The notes under the pieces were generated by a model. It saw nothing but the letters and a program-made list of their open reading frames with translations, made no database searches and was not told the DNA's origin. A stretch of DNA of 64,000 bases, from NCBI GenBank assembly GCA_963170055.1, contig CAUJGJ010000135.1:376001-440000 (forward strand), read 5' to 3'. Below, one piece after another: positions 43,761-61,366 of the stretch. The stretch's first letter is position 1. Each line of letters starts with the position of its first letter. A program made the position numbers and the translations under genes. Origin of the DNA: Halisarca cf. caerulea (lineage: Eukaryota; Porifera; Demospongiae; Chondrillida; Halisarcidae).

Positions 43761-44760
43761 GTCAGCTTCAGGATTACCATGCACAGACTGACCTCTCCAG
43801 TACCTTGGTATCCGTCACGCCGTCTCGGCCCACAGGAAAGTATCCAACTTGAACCTGCTCGCACATTACTTTAAACCTACCGCTGACTCACCCCCATAAC
43901 CATGTGGAGACTGCTGTTTCAACTATACCAGCTTGCATTTGTGCCCCAAGCAACTGCAGTATATCACCGCCCAACAGTCACACACATGTGCACATCTATT
44001 TGAATTCAATGTTGTCAACTAGGTTATACTGTATTATGATAGGGCAATTTACTAATTTAGCCAAAATGCCAAGGCCTCTGACCATCATACCATGGCACCA
44101 ACACAACACCTCATGATCACGGGACACATTCCCTGCTTGCCTATACATTAGCCAACACACTATAGGTCTTCTCAATATCCACTGCATGTTCATCCATCAA
44201 ATCTCCACATGATACACTGCATAATATTGTAACACTTGTTAGGTCAATCCAGCACCTTTGCTGCAGGCACCTTGTCAGGACAGCTCAGTATATTATTTCA
44301 AAGTGTATTCAATTCATTTATATACAGTATGTATATGCTCTTCATTTTATTCTTACTTCAGCTATATAACATATGAAAGCTTTACCACAATGTATACATG
44401 AACCAGCAATGATTCCTCATGCATAATTACAGTACCTGTTCTAAGACTTGTAGTTCTGGATAGCACATATTTCACATATCTGAACATAAGCTAGTCCCAT
44501 TGAGTGCAGATAAGTGAGCATCTACTGTGCTCGTCAGACTGTCTCCGTGCATACCTTACGTAAACCAACCCTAGCTGGCGTACCTCTGCATGGTGATCAA
44601 CTATCTTTAAAATTAACTTCAGACTACATAATATTAAGTTCTAATGTTAATCTACCTCAACCATAAATACCCACATTTCCCATCCTTTACTTTCTCCAAC
44701 GCCATGCATATTATGTGCATAATGTTTTAGGCTCGATTGTGAGGCTCTACACATTGTGCA
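43760..44760. other. Unique stretch, nothing recognised
   Basis: Short frames only. A possible small element ends with AAGTGAGCATCTACTGT near 44526. Confidence 0.4.
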
Positions 44761-46105
44761 CACCTAGTTATAATTACTGAGCAGTTTAGTGAGGTCCATT
44801 GATTGAGTCGTTAACGTAGACAGAACTCAGTCGCCCACGCTTTATTGGCCATAGAAGTGTACAAAGGCCCCGAAAGTGTTTTTTGTCATAAATCACAGGT
44901 CGAAATAGTAGGTAAATACAGATAATGCACAGAGAACAACTTAGTTAAGTGAGCACTACAAGCTGATACATAAATTGAACCTATAATCAAGCTACTTGAT
45001 AGAAATTAACGGTTTGCCAACACTCCCAGCATTTTTGTGTTGACCATTATTATCTGAATCAAGAAATAATAATAATAAAATGAAAGGCCTCCGACACAGG
45101 GTTGCCCACAGTGATTGGCTTGGTGATTGCCAAATGTGCACTGTATAGGGCCCTGGCAAGGCTGGAAGAAAGACAACTTGGTGACCAGGCCAAGACACAG
45201 GGTTCATGAGTAAAGAAAGCCAAAGAATATTTAGCGTAAGCTACTCCCCTGGCAAGGCAGGAGGAGGTAACATTTCAAAATGACAAAATTGTTACAGCTG
45301 GGGGATAGCGGTTCGCGGAATTTGCAATGGGTTCTCCAAAAGTCACCACCACTCTCCTCCGTGTTTTTATCTGGCTTAAAATGTTGTTCCAACTCCAGGT
45401 CACCGTCCATCATCTTTGTACTCATTAGTCGTGGCGTTCATCATTGCCATTTTTCTCCATTCTTCATACTTAACACCAGGTAGCGGTAGCCATCTTGGTT
45501 ACGTCACCTTACACCCCTTAATTAGGATTGATGGGTCTTACTAAACTACCTCAAAACCCGATCGATGTGCATGGACCTAGATCAATACAAGTAACGAAGC
45601 GCCGTCTGAATTACTTCGTCCAGTAGAGTGGGGTTCTATTCGGGAAGTCAGAATATTAGCCGTGTTGCTCTCCATTTTTGACCACCATTACAGCTAAGAC
45701 TGCTACTTATCACATCCATTCCGATTCGGAATTGAATTTATTCAGCAAGGTTCTGAACTTTGTGTTGTGTGTTGTGTGTGTTGTCTCTCCTATTATTTTC
45801 TTTGTGTCCATGTGTGCAGGCTGTATATACCCTAAAGTCAATGATACATAACAACAGGGCGCATTCAAACCTTCTTAATAGCCAGTAGGGCACTACTGAT
45901 AACAAACAGAAGTGCAGAAGACTCAAAAGAAGTTTCAGAATCGCAGGAAAAAAAGGTCATTGTAAGTCTTGTTGTAATGTATTGTTGCTAAGCACTGCGA
46001 GTCTCTTCAGAATCTATACTTTGTCCATGTAGTACACCTATTTAATCATCTGTAGCAGTATATATGTGTACTTCTTAAGTGATGTAATATCATGTACATG
46101 TAACT

Positions 46106-46110
<5 letters not shown>
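44760..46110 (+). repeat. Partial copy of the C2-gene 5' flank, without the C2 frame
   Basis: Same order as 47995-49350 (GAGTCGTTAACGTAGACAGA, TTATTGGCC, GCCCTGGCAAGGCTGG, TTCATCATTGCCATTTT, AATAGCCAGTAG). It stops in an AT microsatellite at 46117 where the C2 start would follow. Confidence 0.8.

Positions 46111-46116
<6 letters not shown>

Positions 46117-46187
<71 letters not shown>
46117..46187. repeat. (AT)n microsatellite
   Basis: Pure TA run joining the flank copy to a LINE fragment. Confidence 0.97.
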
Positions 46188-46189
46188 TT

Positions 46190-46700
46190 ATTTGGGTGCA
46201 CCACACCAATTGGTGCTAGGACTCCAACTAGATCCTATACATTTCTATTAGTACATGCAACATTCTAGCTGTTTGTTCCACTGGAGACAATCCTGGAAGC
46301 ATCACAGCCAGTAGTGGATCTGCAGTAAGCGGCTCCTGGAGAAGATCCCAGGCAGGACACTTCATAAGCCAATGGCTAACATATTCAACCTCTCCACTTT
46401 CACATTCCTTGCAAATCCTTTCATCCCTTGCTATTCCTTTCCACCTTCCAATCTCAATCTGAAAGGGTGCTGTTCCTCCTCTCAGCTTCACTAGCATCAT
46501 CCTCTCTCTCTTCTTCCTCACCGTAGCACAACTTGATTCTACCCGAAGATCTGCAATCTCTTTCAGCAAGCATAACTTTGGCTTCTCTTCCATGTCCTTA
46601 GATAACATCTCTGAAACTTTCCTCCATGCAGCACTCTATAGCATTTCCCCAACCTCACGATATGACATTCTCCTAATAGCCTCTACCTCCATACTACTCC
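46190..46700 (-). mobile_element. LINE C-terminal fragment (zinc-binding region)
   Basis: A frame at 46228-46608 reads LRGGTAPFQIEIGRWKGIAR, ERICKECESGEVEYVSHWLM and KCPAW, the reverse-transcriptase zinc-binding segment (CxxC...H...C) of non-LTR elements. Upstream the match continues (MEVEAIRRMSYREVGEML) across a stop. No RT domain. Confidence 0.85.
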
Positions 46701-46709
46701 ATATATATA

Positions 46710-47168
46710 TACAGTGTAGTCCACATAATTCAAATCTGCTTAATACAATTTTTTGCTTAATTCAAATGCAACTTGAGTTCCCTATAATACTTGCAATACA
46801 TAGAATTTGTAGGCAATTTCCTCTTAATTCAAAATTGGTACAAATGCTCGAGCATGCTAAAGTATCCAAAGGAGGAGACTTTGATAACATAGAGCTGTCT
46901 GTTTAGTCTTTCTAAATAATCACTTTATTTTAATTCCTGTTACTCAATGTACTCTTAGAGCTACAGTATTATGATAATCGTCTCATATAGTAAAACTTTC
47001 AGATAGTTTTGTTGCATTTGAAACCTCTATCTAGGCATTATCAAGCCGATATTTACCATTCATTTTGTTATGAAGACATTTAGTATGTAAGAATTCAACA
47101 TTAGTCATACAACATAATATGGTTACTCATAATTCTAAATTCCTGTTAATTCAAACTTATATACTGTA
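46710..47168. mobile_element. Tigger/pogo-like inverted-repeat element
   Basis: The ends TACAGTGTAGTCCACATAAT and AATTCAAACTTATATACTGT show the TACAGT..ACTGTA tips and subterminal AATTCAAA repeats typical of Tigger MITEs. About 459 bp, noncoding. Confidence 0.7.
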
Positions 47169-47175
47169 TATATAC

Positions 47176-47176
47176 G

Positions 47177-47259
<83 letters not shown>

Positions 47260-47280
47260 ATATAATATTATATATATATA
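47176..47280. repeat. (AT)n microsatellite
   Basis: TA run followed immediately by a LINE fragment. Confidence 0.95.
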
Positions 47281-47670
47281 TGAATGACATCATCCAAAGG
47301 GCGCTATCATCTGCTGGAATCCCATCCCATCTGGAGACAAGGGACATCTCTATCATCAATGATGGCAAGCCTGATGGGATAACATTGGTACCCTGGAAAA
47401 GTGGACGTTCAATGGTATGGGACTTCACATGTGTTAAAATTGACACACTTGCCGGCCGACCCTTTTGGCCCTAATGCACTCAATCTTTTTAAAGAAATTG
47501 GTAGGCAGATCAAGTTGACTTCAGGAGATTCTTTGTCTACTTACCATTTATTTCAACACGTGTCCGTGGCTGGGAAATGTGGGTATAGTATGGTTGAGGT
47601 AGCAGCTATGTTTTGTAACTTAATTACATATTATAGTCTGAAGTTATAATTTTATAGCTAGTTACTCATA
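47281..47670 (+). mobile_element. LINE 3' fragment
   Basis: The frame [33 protein letters not shown] and WDFTC, then in a second frame LNLFKEIGRQIKLTSGDS, is the C-terminal region of the same LINE family as at 59974-61187 and 61366-64000. One frameshift near 47475. Confidence 0.8.
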
Positions 47671-47726
47671 TACCATGCAGAAGTACACCATCTAGCTAGT
47701 GTTGGCTTACGTACTTTATGTAATTA

Positions 47727-47890
47727 CAGTCACGCCTGGGTTATCTAGACTTGAGTTATCCAGAAACCTGATTTATATGACCATCAATTCAGTAATATTA
47801 TTGGCTATCTCAATGTAACTTATCCAGCAACCTCTGTTATCTGACAAGTATATTTTGGTTGCAAACTGTCAGATAACCCAGGCATGACTG
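47727..47890. mobile_element. Inverted-repeat element (pogo-like)
   Basis: CAGTCACGCCTGGGTTATCT and AGATAACCCAGGCATGACTG form the ends, flanked by TA. 164 bp. Confidence 0.85.
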
Positions 47891-47994
47891 TATGTGAGGT
47901 ACAGAGACAGAATGATGAGTACAGTAGATGCTTGCTTATATTTGCACAAAATGGGACCAGTTTGTGTTCAGATAAGTGAAATATCCGGATATGC

Positions 47995-49365
47995 ATGTAG
48001 TTATATTTACCGAGCGGTTTAGCAAGGTTAATTGATGGAGTCATTAGCGTAGACAGAACTCTGTTGCCCATGTATTATTGGCTTAAAAGGCCCTGAAAGT
48101 GCATCTTGATTGTAAATCACAGCTCAAAATAGTGGGTATATAACAGATAATGTACATAGGAAGACTTAGTTGAGTGTGCGTTACAAGTTACAAGTTGAAT
48201 AAATTGAACCTATGGTCAAGCTACTTGATAGAAATTCACCGTCCGCTCACACTCCCAGTATTATTGTGCTGACCATTATTATTCTAATCAAGAAATAGTA
48301 ACGATAAAAAGGAAATACCTGCAGTGCTTGGTTTGCTGATTGCCAAATGTGCACTGTAGGGCCCTGGCAAGGCTGGACAAAAAGACATCTTGGTAATCTG
48401 GTCTAGGACACTGCAGGGTTTGCTAGTAAAAAAAGAGTTGTGTATAGTTTAAGACATATTTGTCTTAAACTATACACTCCCCTGGCAAGGCTGGAGGAGG
48501 TAGCATTTCAAAATAACTAAACTGTTCAAACAGCAGGGTGGAAGCGGTGCAAATTTGTGAGGGGTTCTCCGAAGTTTCCACCCAGTCTATCTGGCTCAAA
48601 ATATTGTTCCAACCCCTGGTCACCATCAATCATCTTTCTACTCATGGGTTGTGGCGTTCATCATTGTCATTTTCTTTATTCTGCTCACTCAACACCACAT
48701 GGTGGTAGCCTTCTTAGTCACGTCACCATAGTACCCCTTACGATAAAAGGGTCTTAGCTACCACAAAACCTGATGTGGACCTAGGCGAATACAAGAAACG
48801 AAGAGCCGTCTGAATTTCTCCATCCAGTAGAGTGCGGTTAAATTGTATCGGGGAAGTTGGAATATTAGCCATATTGCCCTCCATTTTCGAACGCCATCAC
48901 AGCTAAGGCGGGTTCTCCCACATCCATTTCGATTTCAATTTATTCAGCAAGGCTCTGAACTTTGTTCTGAATTACAACTATCCAGTAATAGAAATGTTGT
49001 GTGTGTTGTCTCTAGCACCCTTTCTGTGTGTCCAGTGTGCAACCTGTGCTAGGCTTCCTATATAAAGTAGATGATACGTGACAACAGGGCACATTGAAAC
49101 CCTTTTTAATAGCCAGTACGTAGTGCACTTTTGGTGACAAACAGAAGTGCAGAAGACTCAGAAGAATTCTCTGAGTCACAGTAAAGAAAAACTCATTATA
49201 GGTCTTTCATAACGTATTGGCCATGATTACTAAGCACTCTGAGTCTCTTCTATATACTTTGTCCACATAGTACACCTTTCTTAATCATCTGTAGCGGTAT
49301 ATAATATTATGTGTACTTCTTAAGTGATGTACTATTTTACTGTAAACAATTTTATCATCACATGC
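47995..49365 (+). repeat. C2-gene 5' flank, copy B
   Basis: Repeats the 44760-46110 segment and continues to the C2 pseudogene; see also 29500-30477. The 48435-48475 interval holds a perfect small hairpin (AGTTTAAGACATATTTGTCT and continuing). Confidence 0.8.
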
Positions 49366-49789
49366 ATATAGATACCTTTGCTATCGGACTTTTGCTGCTA
49401 TCAAACATATTATTGTTTGCTAGTGGAAATGTCACTGGACCACTTAAAGTGAGTATAAAAAGTGCTTCGGACCTGCCAGACGAGGATGGGTGGTGGAATT
49501 TGTCAGATCCTTATGTTGTGGTCTTTGCCTATATAGGTCTGATGGAACATCATCAAAAAAACACTGATGATGTTTCTGGAAATTAAACCTCAATCCAGTA
49601 TTTAATGAGGACCTGATATTTGGTGATGGAACCTGGTCGCACTTCACCATACAAGCTTGGGATGAAGATGTAAATCCGCACGACAAACTGACTGATAAAA
49701 TCCGAGTGGATATTGTTGCAGGTGACGCCAGTAAAACACAGAGCACTGCCATAAGTGGACCACGAATCACGTATATCTACTACATATAA
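49366..49789 (+). pseudogene. C2-domain protein, pseudogene copy
   Basis: Collinear with 30484-30903. The signal peptide (IDTFAIGLLLLSNILLFASG) and first half of the C2 domain are intact to DPYVVVFAY. A 2-bp insertion then shifts the frame, a 2-bp loss about 25 bp later restores it, and a ~5-bp insertion after TTTCTGGAAA brings a TAA stop. The second half (from FNEDLIFGDGTW to SGPRITYIYYI) is still readable downstream. Decay is recent. Confidence 0.88.
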
Positions 49790-50690
49790 GTTGCTACTAT
49801 AAGAGTACTAATTTTCAAGGAAAACATTAATTATGCTTACAGCAATAGTACCATATATTATATAAAGGTAAAGATTGTAATATAAGTAATTATAATCAAA
49901 AAATTCCTAATAAAATTACTGAATGGTATGAAGCATTACCGGTTTAATTGCAACTGCATGACCACTGTACAGTGACAGCTGATGAAGGATGTTGCTATGG
50001 GGAACTTGTATGGGTACATGCAAGTACTTGAAGCTGCACAGACAGTCCCAATTATAGTGCATTATTACTGTATATAGCCACACAACATCAGGACTTCATA
50101 TAAGTGGGGACTGTAGGATGTTATACGCTCACCCTCATTTATAGAATCTTGCCCCTCTCCCTCCTACAGAATAATAACTGTTGAACTATATAATAATAAT
50201 ATGCTTCCACATAACTTTCATCCTTGTTTGTATATTCTCATCGATCCCTTTCATCATGCAATTTCAAAGTAAAGGCCTACATAGAACTTTATTATATATA
50301 TATAATGACCATTCTCGAAACATATTCATGGGGTGTATGATTGTGTATACCCAACCATGAACCAACTAATAATATTTCAAAGCATTTTAATTACCGAGCG
50401 GAAGCGAGGTTAAATGAATGAGTTGTTAGCATAAACAGAATTCAGTTACCCACACCTTATTGGCCATAAAAGTCTACAAAGGCCCCAAAAGTGCATCTTC
50501 GGTCATAAATCACAGGTCAACTAGTACCACAGTAGGTAAACAATGGATAATGTACTGTATAAGACTTGGTTAAGAGTGCACGACAAATAAGTTAATGTAT
50601 AATATCAAGCTGCTCGGCAGAAATTCATGCCATGCTAGCAACTGCTGTACTGAACTATACACAGAAACCTGCACTGAACATAGATCAGCA
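49790..50690. repeat. C2-gene 3' flank, copy B
   Basis: Collinear with 30904-31430 (TGCTATGGGGAACTTGTATG, AAAGGCCCCAAAAGTGCAT, TTCATGCCATGCTAGCAAC). Contains an extra ~300-bp segment (50090-50390) absent in copy A. Confidence 0.8.
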
Positions 50691-50699
50691 CATTCAAAC

Positions 50700-51075
50700 T
50701 CACTAGCTGGGGTTGCTGCAGATGATATAGTAGGCTGAAGGTAACATGTAAGAACTATTCATTTTGAAAAAGTATGCATTTCTACAAGCTGTTTTCTTCA
50801 CCTTAACATGTACAGTGAACTGACACTCCAGTACTAGTTGTACGTAGATGTGTTTGGGCATAATTGCCATGTAGTCTGCTAACCAGTCCATACCCCAACT
50901 GCCTGTACACTATGATATGAAGCACCACTACTGATTCCAATACCCCCACAAATTTCATAATGTGCTACAGTTATATAGAACAGTCATGCATTTCCACGGC
51001 CTCTGTATTGTGTCTCGCCTCCCACAAGATATAAATCTCCATGCAGTTCTGTACTGACTTGCAACTACAGTAAGA
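50700..51075 (-). pseudogene. Decayed SRCR exon (copy B)
   Basis: Same order of conserved blocks as 31430-31760 and the intact 53719-54003 exon (CCATACCCCAACTGCCTGTA, TTTCCACGGCCTCTGTATTG, TCTCCATGCAGTTCTGTACT). Frame broken by indels. Confidence 0.78.
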
Positions 51076-51112
51076 GAACCATAATAGTGAGTATAAATAC
51101 ACATGTGCATGA

Positions 51113-51116
<4 letters not shown>

Positions 51117-51181
<65 letters not shown>
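51117..51181. repeat. (CA)n microsatellite
   Basis: Marks the right end of copy B. Confidence 0.97.
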
Positions 51182-51185
<4 letters not shown>

Positions 51186-51189
51186 TCTT

Positions 51190-52200
51190 GTATTATCACT
51201 GCCCACAGTGCAGGTTATGCCTTTGAATCTCTGTAGGACTTCTGCTGATTTTCTGAGAGCGGATCCATTCACACAGCCAAGGGTTGATAGTTTCAGATAT
51301 TGAGCCTTCACGTCATCATCCTACGCGTTGGCCATGCAGCCAGCAAAGCATATACACTAAGGGTTCCTGAAAGGAAGGATTTATGGGGAAATGAATGAAA
51401 ACAAGCTTTTTAATGCCATATATAATTTTGAAAATTTCCTGGAGAAACCACTGTCATCAATCCCTTAACCCCCTTGAATTGCTACTGTTTGGCATAATAA
51501 TACAAGCATTCCTACCATGATCAACACAGTCTACAATGTTAAGATTCATTCAAATCTTCAATTCATATAAACTACTGTCAAGGATGCCAGGATTTCTTTG
51601 GGGTCAGACAAAGCAGGCCAACCCAGAGCAATTACCCGCATAGCATACATGTATAACTGCAGTGATGTATTTACTAACCTGCTTAAGTAGTCTAAAATGG
51701 CCTCAATTAGCATATTTTTATAAGCCATAACAAGCAATTTATCTGGGAAAACAGACCCCTAGCAAGTACCCCCCCCCCCCAAGATTTTAGGAAGCTCAAT
51801 TCCTTTCTATCCACCCCCAACTGTATGCATCCCTGATTTGTAGAATATTATTTGTTTACCATTGTGTGTGCATGTGTGGGGGATGCATGTGTGGGTTTAA
51901 ACGAGCATATTATGAATCTATGGGGCCAGACAAGAGTTTGTTCTAACTTCACAGGTACGTGCAATATATGTGCAACTTCCTGTATCACTATGTCTGCAGG
52001 ATGTGCATATTATATAGGAATTTGTATATGTACGTCATCTGTGGATACACATAAGAATTAATTTTGTTTATAATAATAATAACATTATTATGGTGATGTC
52101 TATAATTCTCCATCTCAATAATCCAACATTTGATCTTGCAAACTTGCGAATGCCATATAAGATTTATTCGGTACAGTACATGGATATATGTACATTGCAT
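51190..52200. other. Intergenic stretch, nothing recognised
   Basis: A C homopolymer is at 51769-51780. No conserved coding block on either strand. Confidence 0.5.
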
Positions 52201-52205
52201 GAATC

Positions 52206-52374
52206 TTGTCTGAAAGACCACCTGTATAGAAGGACCCCCTGTCTATAAAGACCACTCTGGACAGGTCCAGGAACCACTAAATCAATACTGTTGCACCTCT
52301 ACATAAGGACCATCTGTTTATAGTGACCATGATTTGCTGGTCCTGTGAGTGGTCTTTATACACAGGTTTCACTG
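52206..52374. mobile_element. Inverted-repeat element (Tigger-like)
   Basis: Complementary phrases GAAAGACCACCTGTATAGAA and TTTATACACAGGTTTCACTG, internal GGACC/GGTCC repeats. Left tip eroded. Confidence 0.6.
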
Positions 52375-52553
52375 TATATTAGAGTCCTCTTATTAGCTGC
52401 TTATCCACATGCAATTAATAAGTCCAGTGCCTAATAATTTTTCATAGTGAACATTTAATTTATATGCACATGCATTATAATTCAATTCTGATTCACTAAG
52501 TCTTGTACTCTGCTGAGTACTGCATGCACTCCACTCTCCCAGTCAGCAGCTTG

Positions 52554-59325
<6,772 letters not shown>

Positions 59326-59436
59326 CTACAATGGGAGTACCATTGGATAGCAGCAACAGTTGGTCATGAATATCAGTCATAAGTAATAAATGTAAAGTGT
59401 ATGAATTAAGATATTTAAATATACTATGTCTGTTAT

Positions 59437-59915
59437 TTCATCAGAATTACACACCTATGGAATGCCCTATGTCAATCTCCAATTACCACTACATGCTATC
59501 AAGACTCAACTAATCGACTTTTTTTATGAACCACATTATAACCATTTTCAATTCAGCCTCCCCATGTTCATTTCACTTTGTCTGTCCCTGTTGTAACTGT
59601 CACTTGTCTTGATTCGTGCATTCTTTAACTTTAATGTTAGTTTGTAATCCCTCTCACACTAATTAAAATCAGTCCCCGATTTAATTTAGTGACTTGCCTA
59701 ATTTCTTTCAGTATTACAATGAGCACACAAGTTGAACATACATTTTCATTTCATGCGGCCAGTTTCCACGTTTCTCACACCTTGTCCTTATACTCACACT
59801 CATACACCATCTTCTTCTCCACCCATCAACCCGGCCCTCTGTTATGGCTACACCACCCCATGGTGTTGGACCATCAGTCACAGTTTTGTGACTGTAAATT
59901 AAAAATTATATAATC

Positions 59916-59961
<46 letters not shown>

Positions 59962-59966
59962 TAACA
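59437..59966 (+). mobile_element. LINE 3' end with (AAT)n tail
   Basis: WNAL at the start, then after a frameshift TQLIDFFYEPHYNHFQFSLP and a stop, resemble the C-terminus of CR1/L2-type LINEs (the W-N-x-L-P block). Untranslated sequence follows and ends in the AAT tandem at 59917-59958. Confidence 0.65.
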
Positions 59967-59973
59967 TAATAAT

Positions 59974-61325
59974 ATGCATAATGTCATCACCATCCTGCGC
60001 CACTCCTTCTCCATCCCAAAGCTTTTGCACATCCTCCGCACCTCACCTGCTTATTCTTCACCATTCCTGGAGTCCTGGGACCATCTACTGAAGTCCACTG
60101 TTTCTAGGATCACCAACATTGATTTCCACCATGGCAACTCGTGGCTTCAGGCAACGCTTCCCATTATAAATCGGGTGGCCTTGGGTTTCGAAGTGCCTCC
60201 ATCCTTGCACCGTCTGCCTTCCTGGCATCTGCTGATGGAGCCTCTGACCTAATGTAGGAACTCCTTCCTATCCATCTGCTATCCCCCCCATACCTCTACA
60301 GAGACTAGGCCCTGGTTAGGTGGAGAAGTGCCTTGCCTGAGGACACACCTCTCCCCAATGCCACAAACCCACAAAAATCCTGGGACCGGCCATCCGTCCA
60401 GCACTAGTTTGACACCCTCTTGAGCCATTGTGTTGATGACATCTCTAGATCTCGGTTGCTTGGAGTAGCCTCACCTGAGTCTGGTGCATGGGTGAATGCT
60501 CTACCTGTCTCTTCCCTGGGCCTCCGCATGTCTAATGATACCGTCCGCATTGCCATTGGCCTCAGAGTAGGTGTGCCCTTGTGTCTGCCCAACACCTGTG
60601 CCTGTTGTGGAAAACCTGTAGACAATCTAGCTGGGTCTCCATGGTCTGAGCTGTCAGTCAAGCTAAGGGGGACTTCCCCGCCATCAGATGCTGAATAACA
60701 TCATCCACCGGTCTTTGGCCTCTGCCAACATCAGCAATAGGCTTGAACCATCTGGACTTTACAGAGCGGATGGGAAACGTCCAGATGGAATCACTCACGT
60801 TCCATAATGTGGTAGGAAATTCCTTGTGTGGGATGCAACATGCGTGGACACATTCTGCAGCTCCTGCAGAAGTGCATCAGCTAAGGAAGCAGGATGAAGC
60901 TGCAGCCATTGCTGAGAGAGAGAAGGCAAGAAAGTACGAGCACCTTGACAGGTCGTACAGCTTCCAGCCAATTGCAGTGGAAACCTGTGGATCATTGGGC
61001 CCAGAGTCATTGTGCTTTCTGCGTGACCTCGGACAAAGGTTGAAATCATGATCAGTCACTGGAGAGAATCAGCTAATCCTTCAGCTATCTATTACAGCGG
61101 CTTTCAGTGGCCATACAAACAGGAAATGCCTCCTCGGTTATGAGCACCATGGATTTCCCATCGGAGCTGCCAGATTCTATTGATTAAGTAGGCCTTGAAT
61201 GTAATCATTTTTTTCATTTTGTGTTGTCTGTAACACTAATCTGTGTTTAGTAATTTCTGTTTGTGTTTGTCATTAGTATATTATATTAATTATCTATGTA
61301 TCTAGTGTTTAATTTTGTTGTACAC
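59974..61325 (+). mobile_element. LINE C-terminal part, many breaks
   Basis: In successive frames: LRHSFSIPKLLHILRTSPAY; GLGFRSASILAPSAFLASAD; SSLGLRMSNDTVRIAIGLRV with a CxxC; NNIIHRSLASANISNR and DGKRPDGITHVP; LVWDATCVDTF; FQPIAVETCGSLGPESLCFL; and LQRLSVAIQTGNASSV before TAA at 61185. It is homologous to 61366-64000 on the other strand. Dead. Confidence 0.85.
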
Positions 61326-61366
61326 ACATAATAATAATAATACTGTAATAATAATAATAATAATCA
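61322..61366. repeat. (ATA)n microsatellite shared by two LINE tails
   Basis: The 3' tails of the + strand LINE (59974) and the - strand LINE (61366) meet here. Confidence 0.8.
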
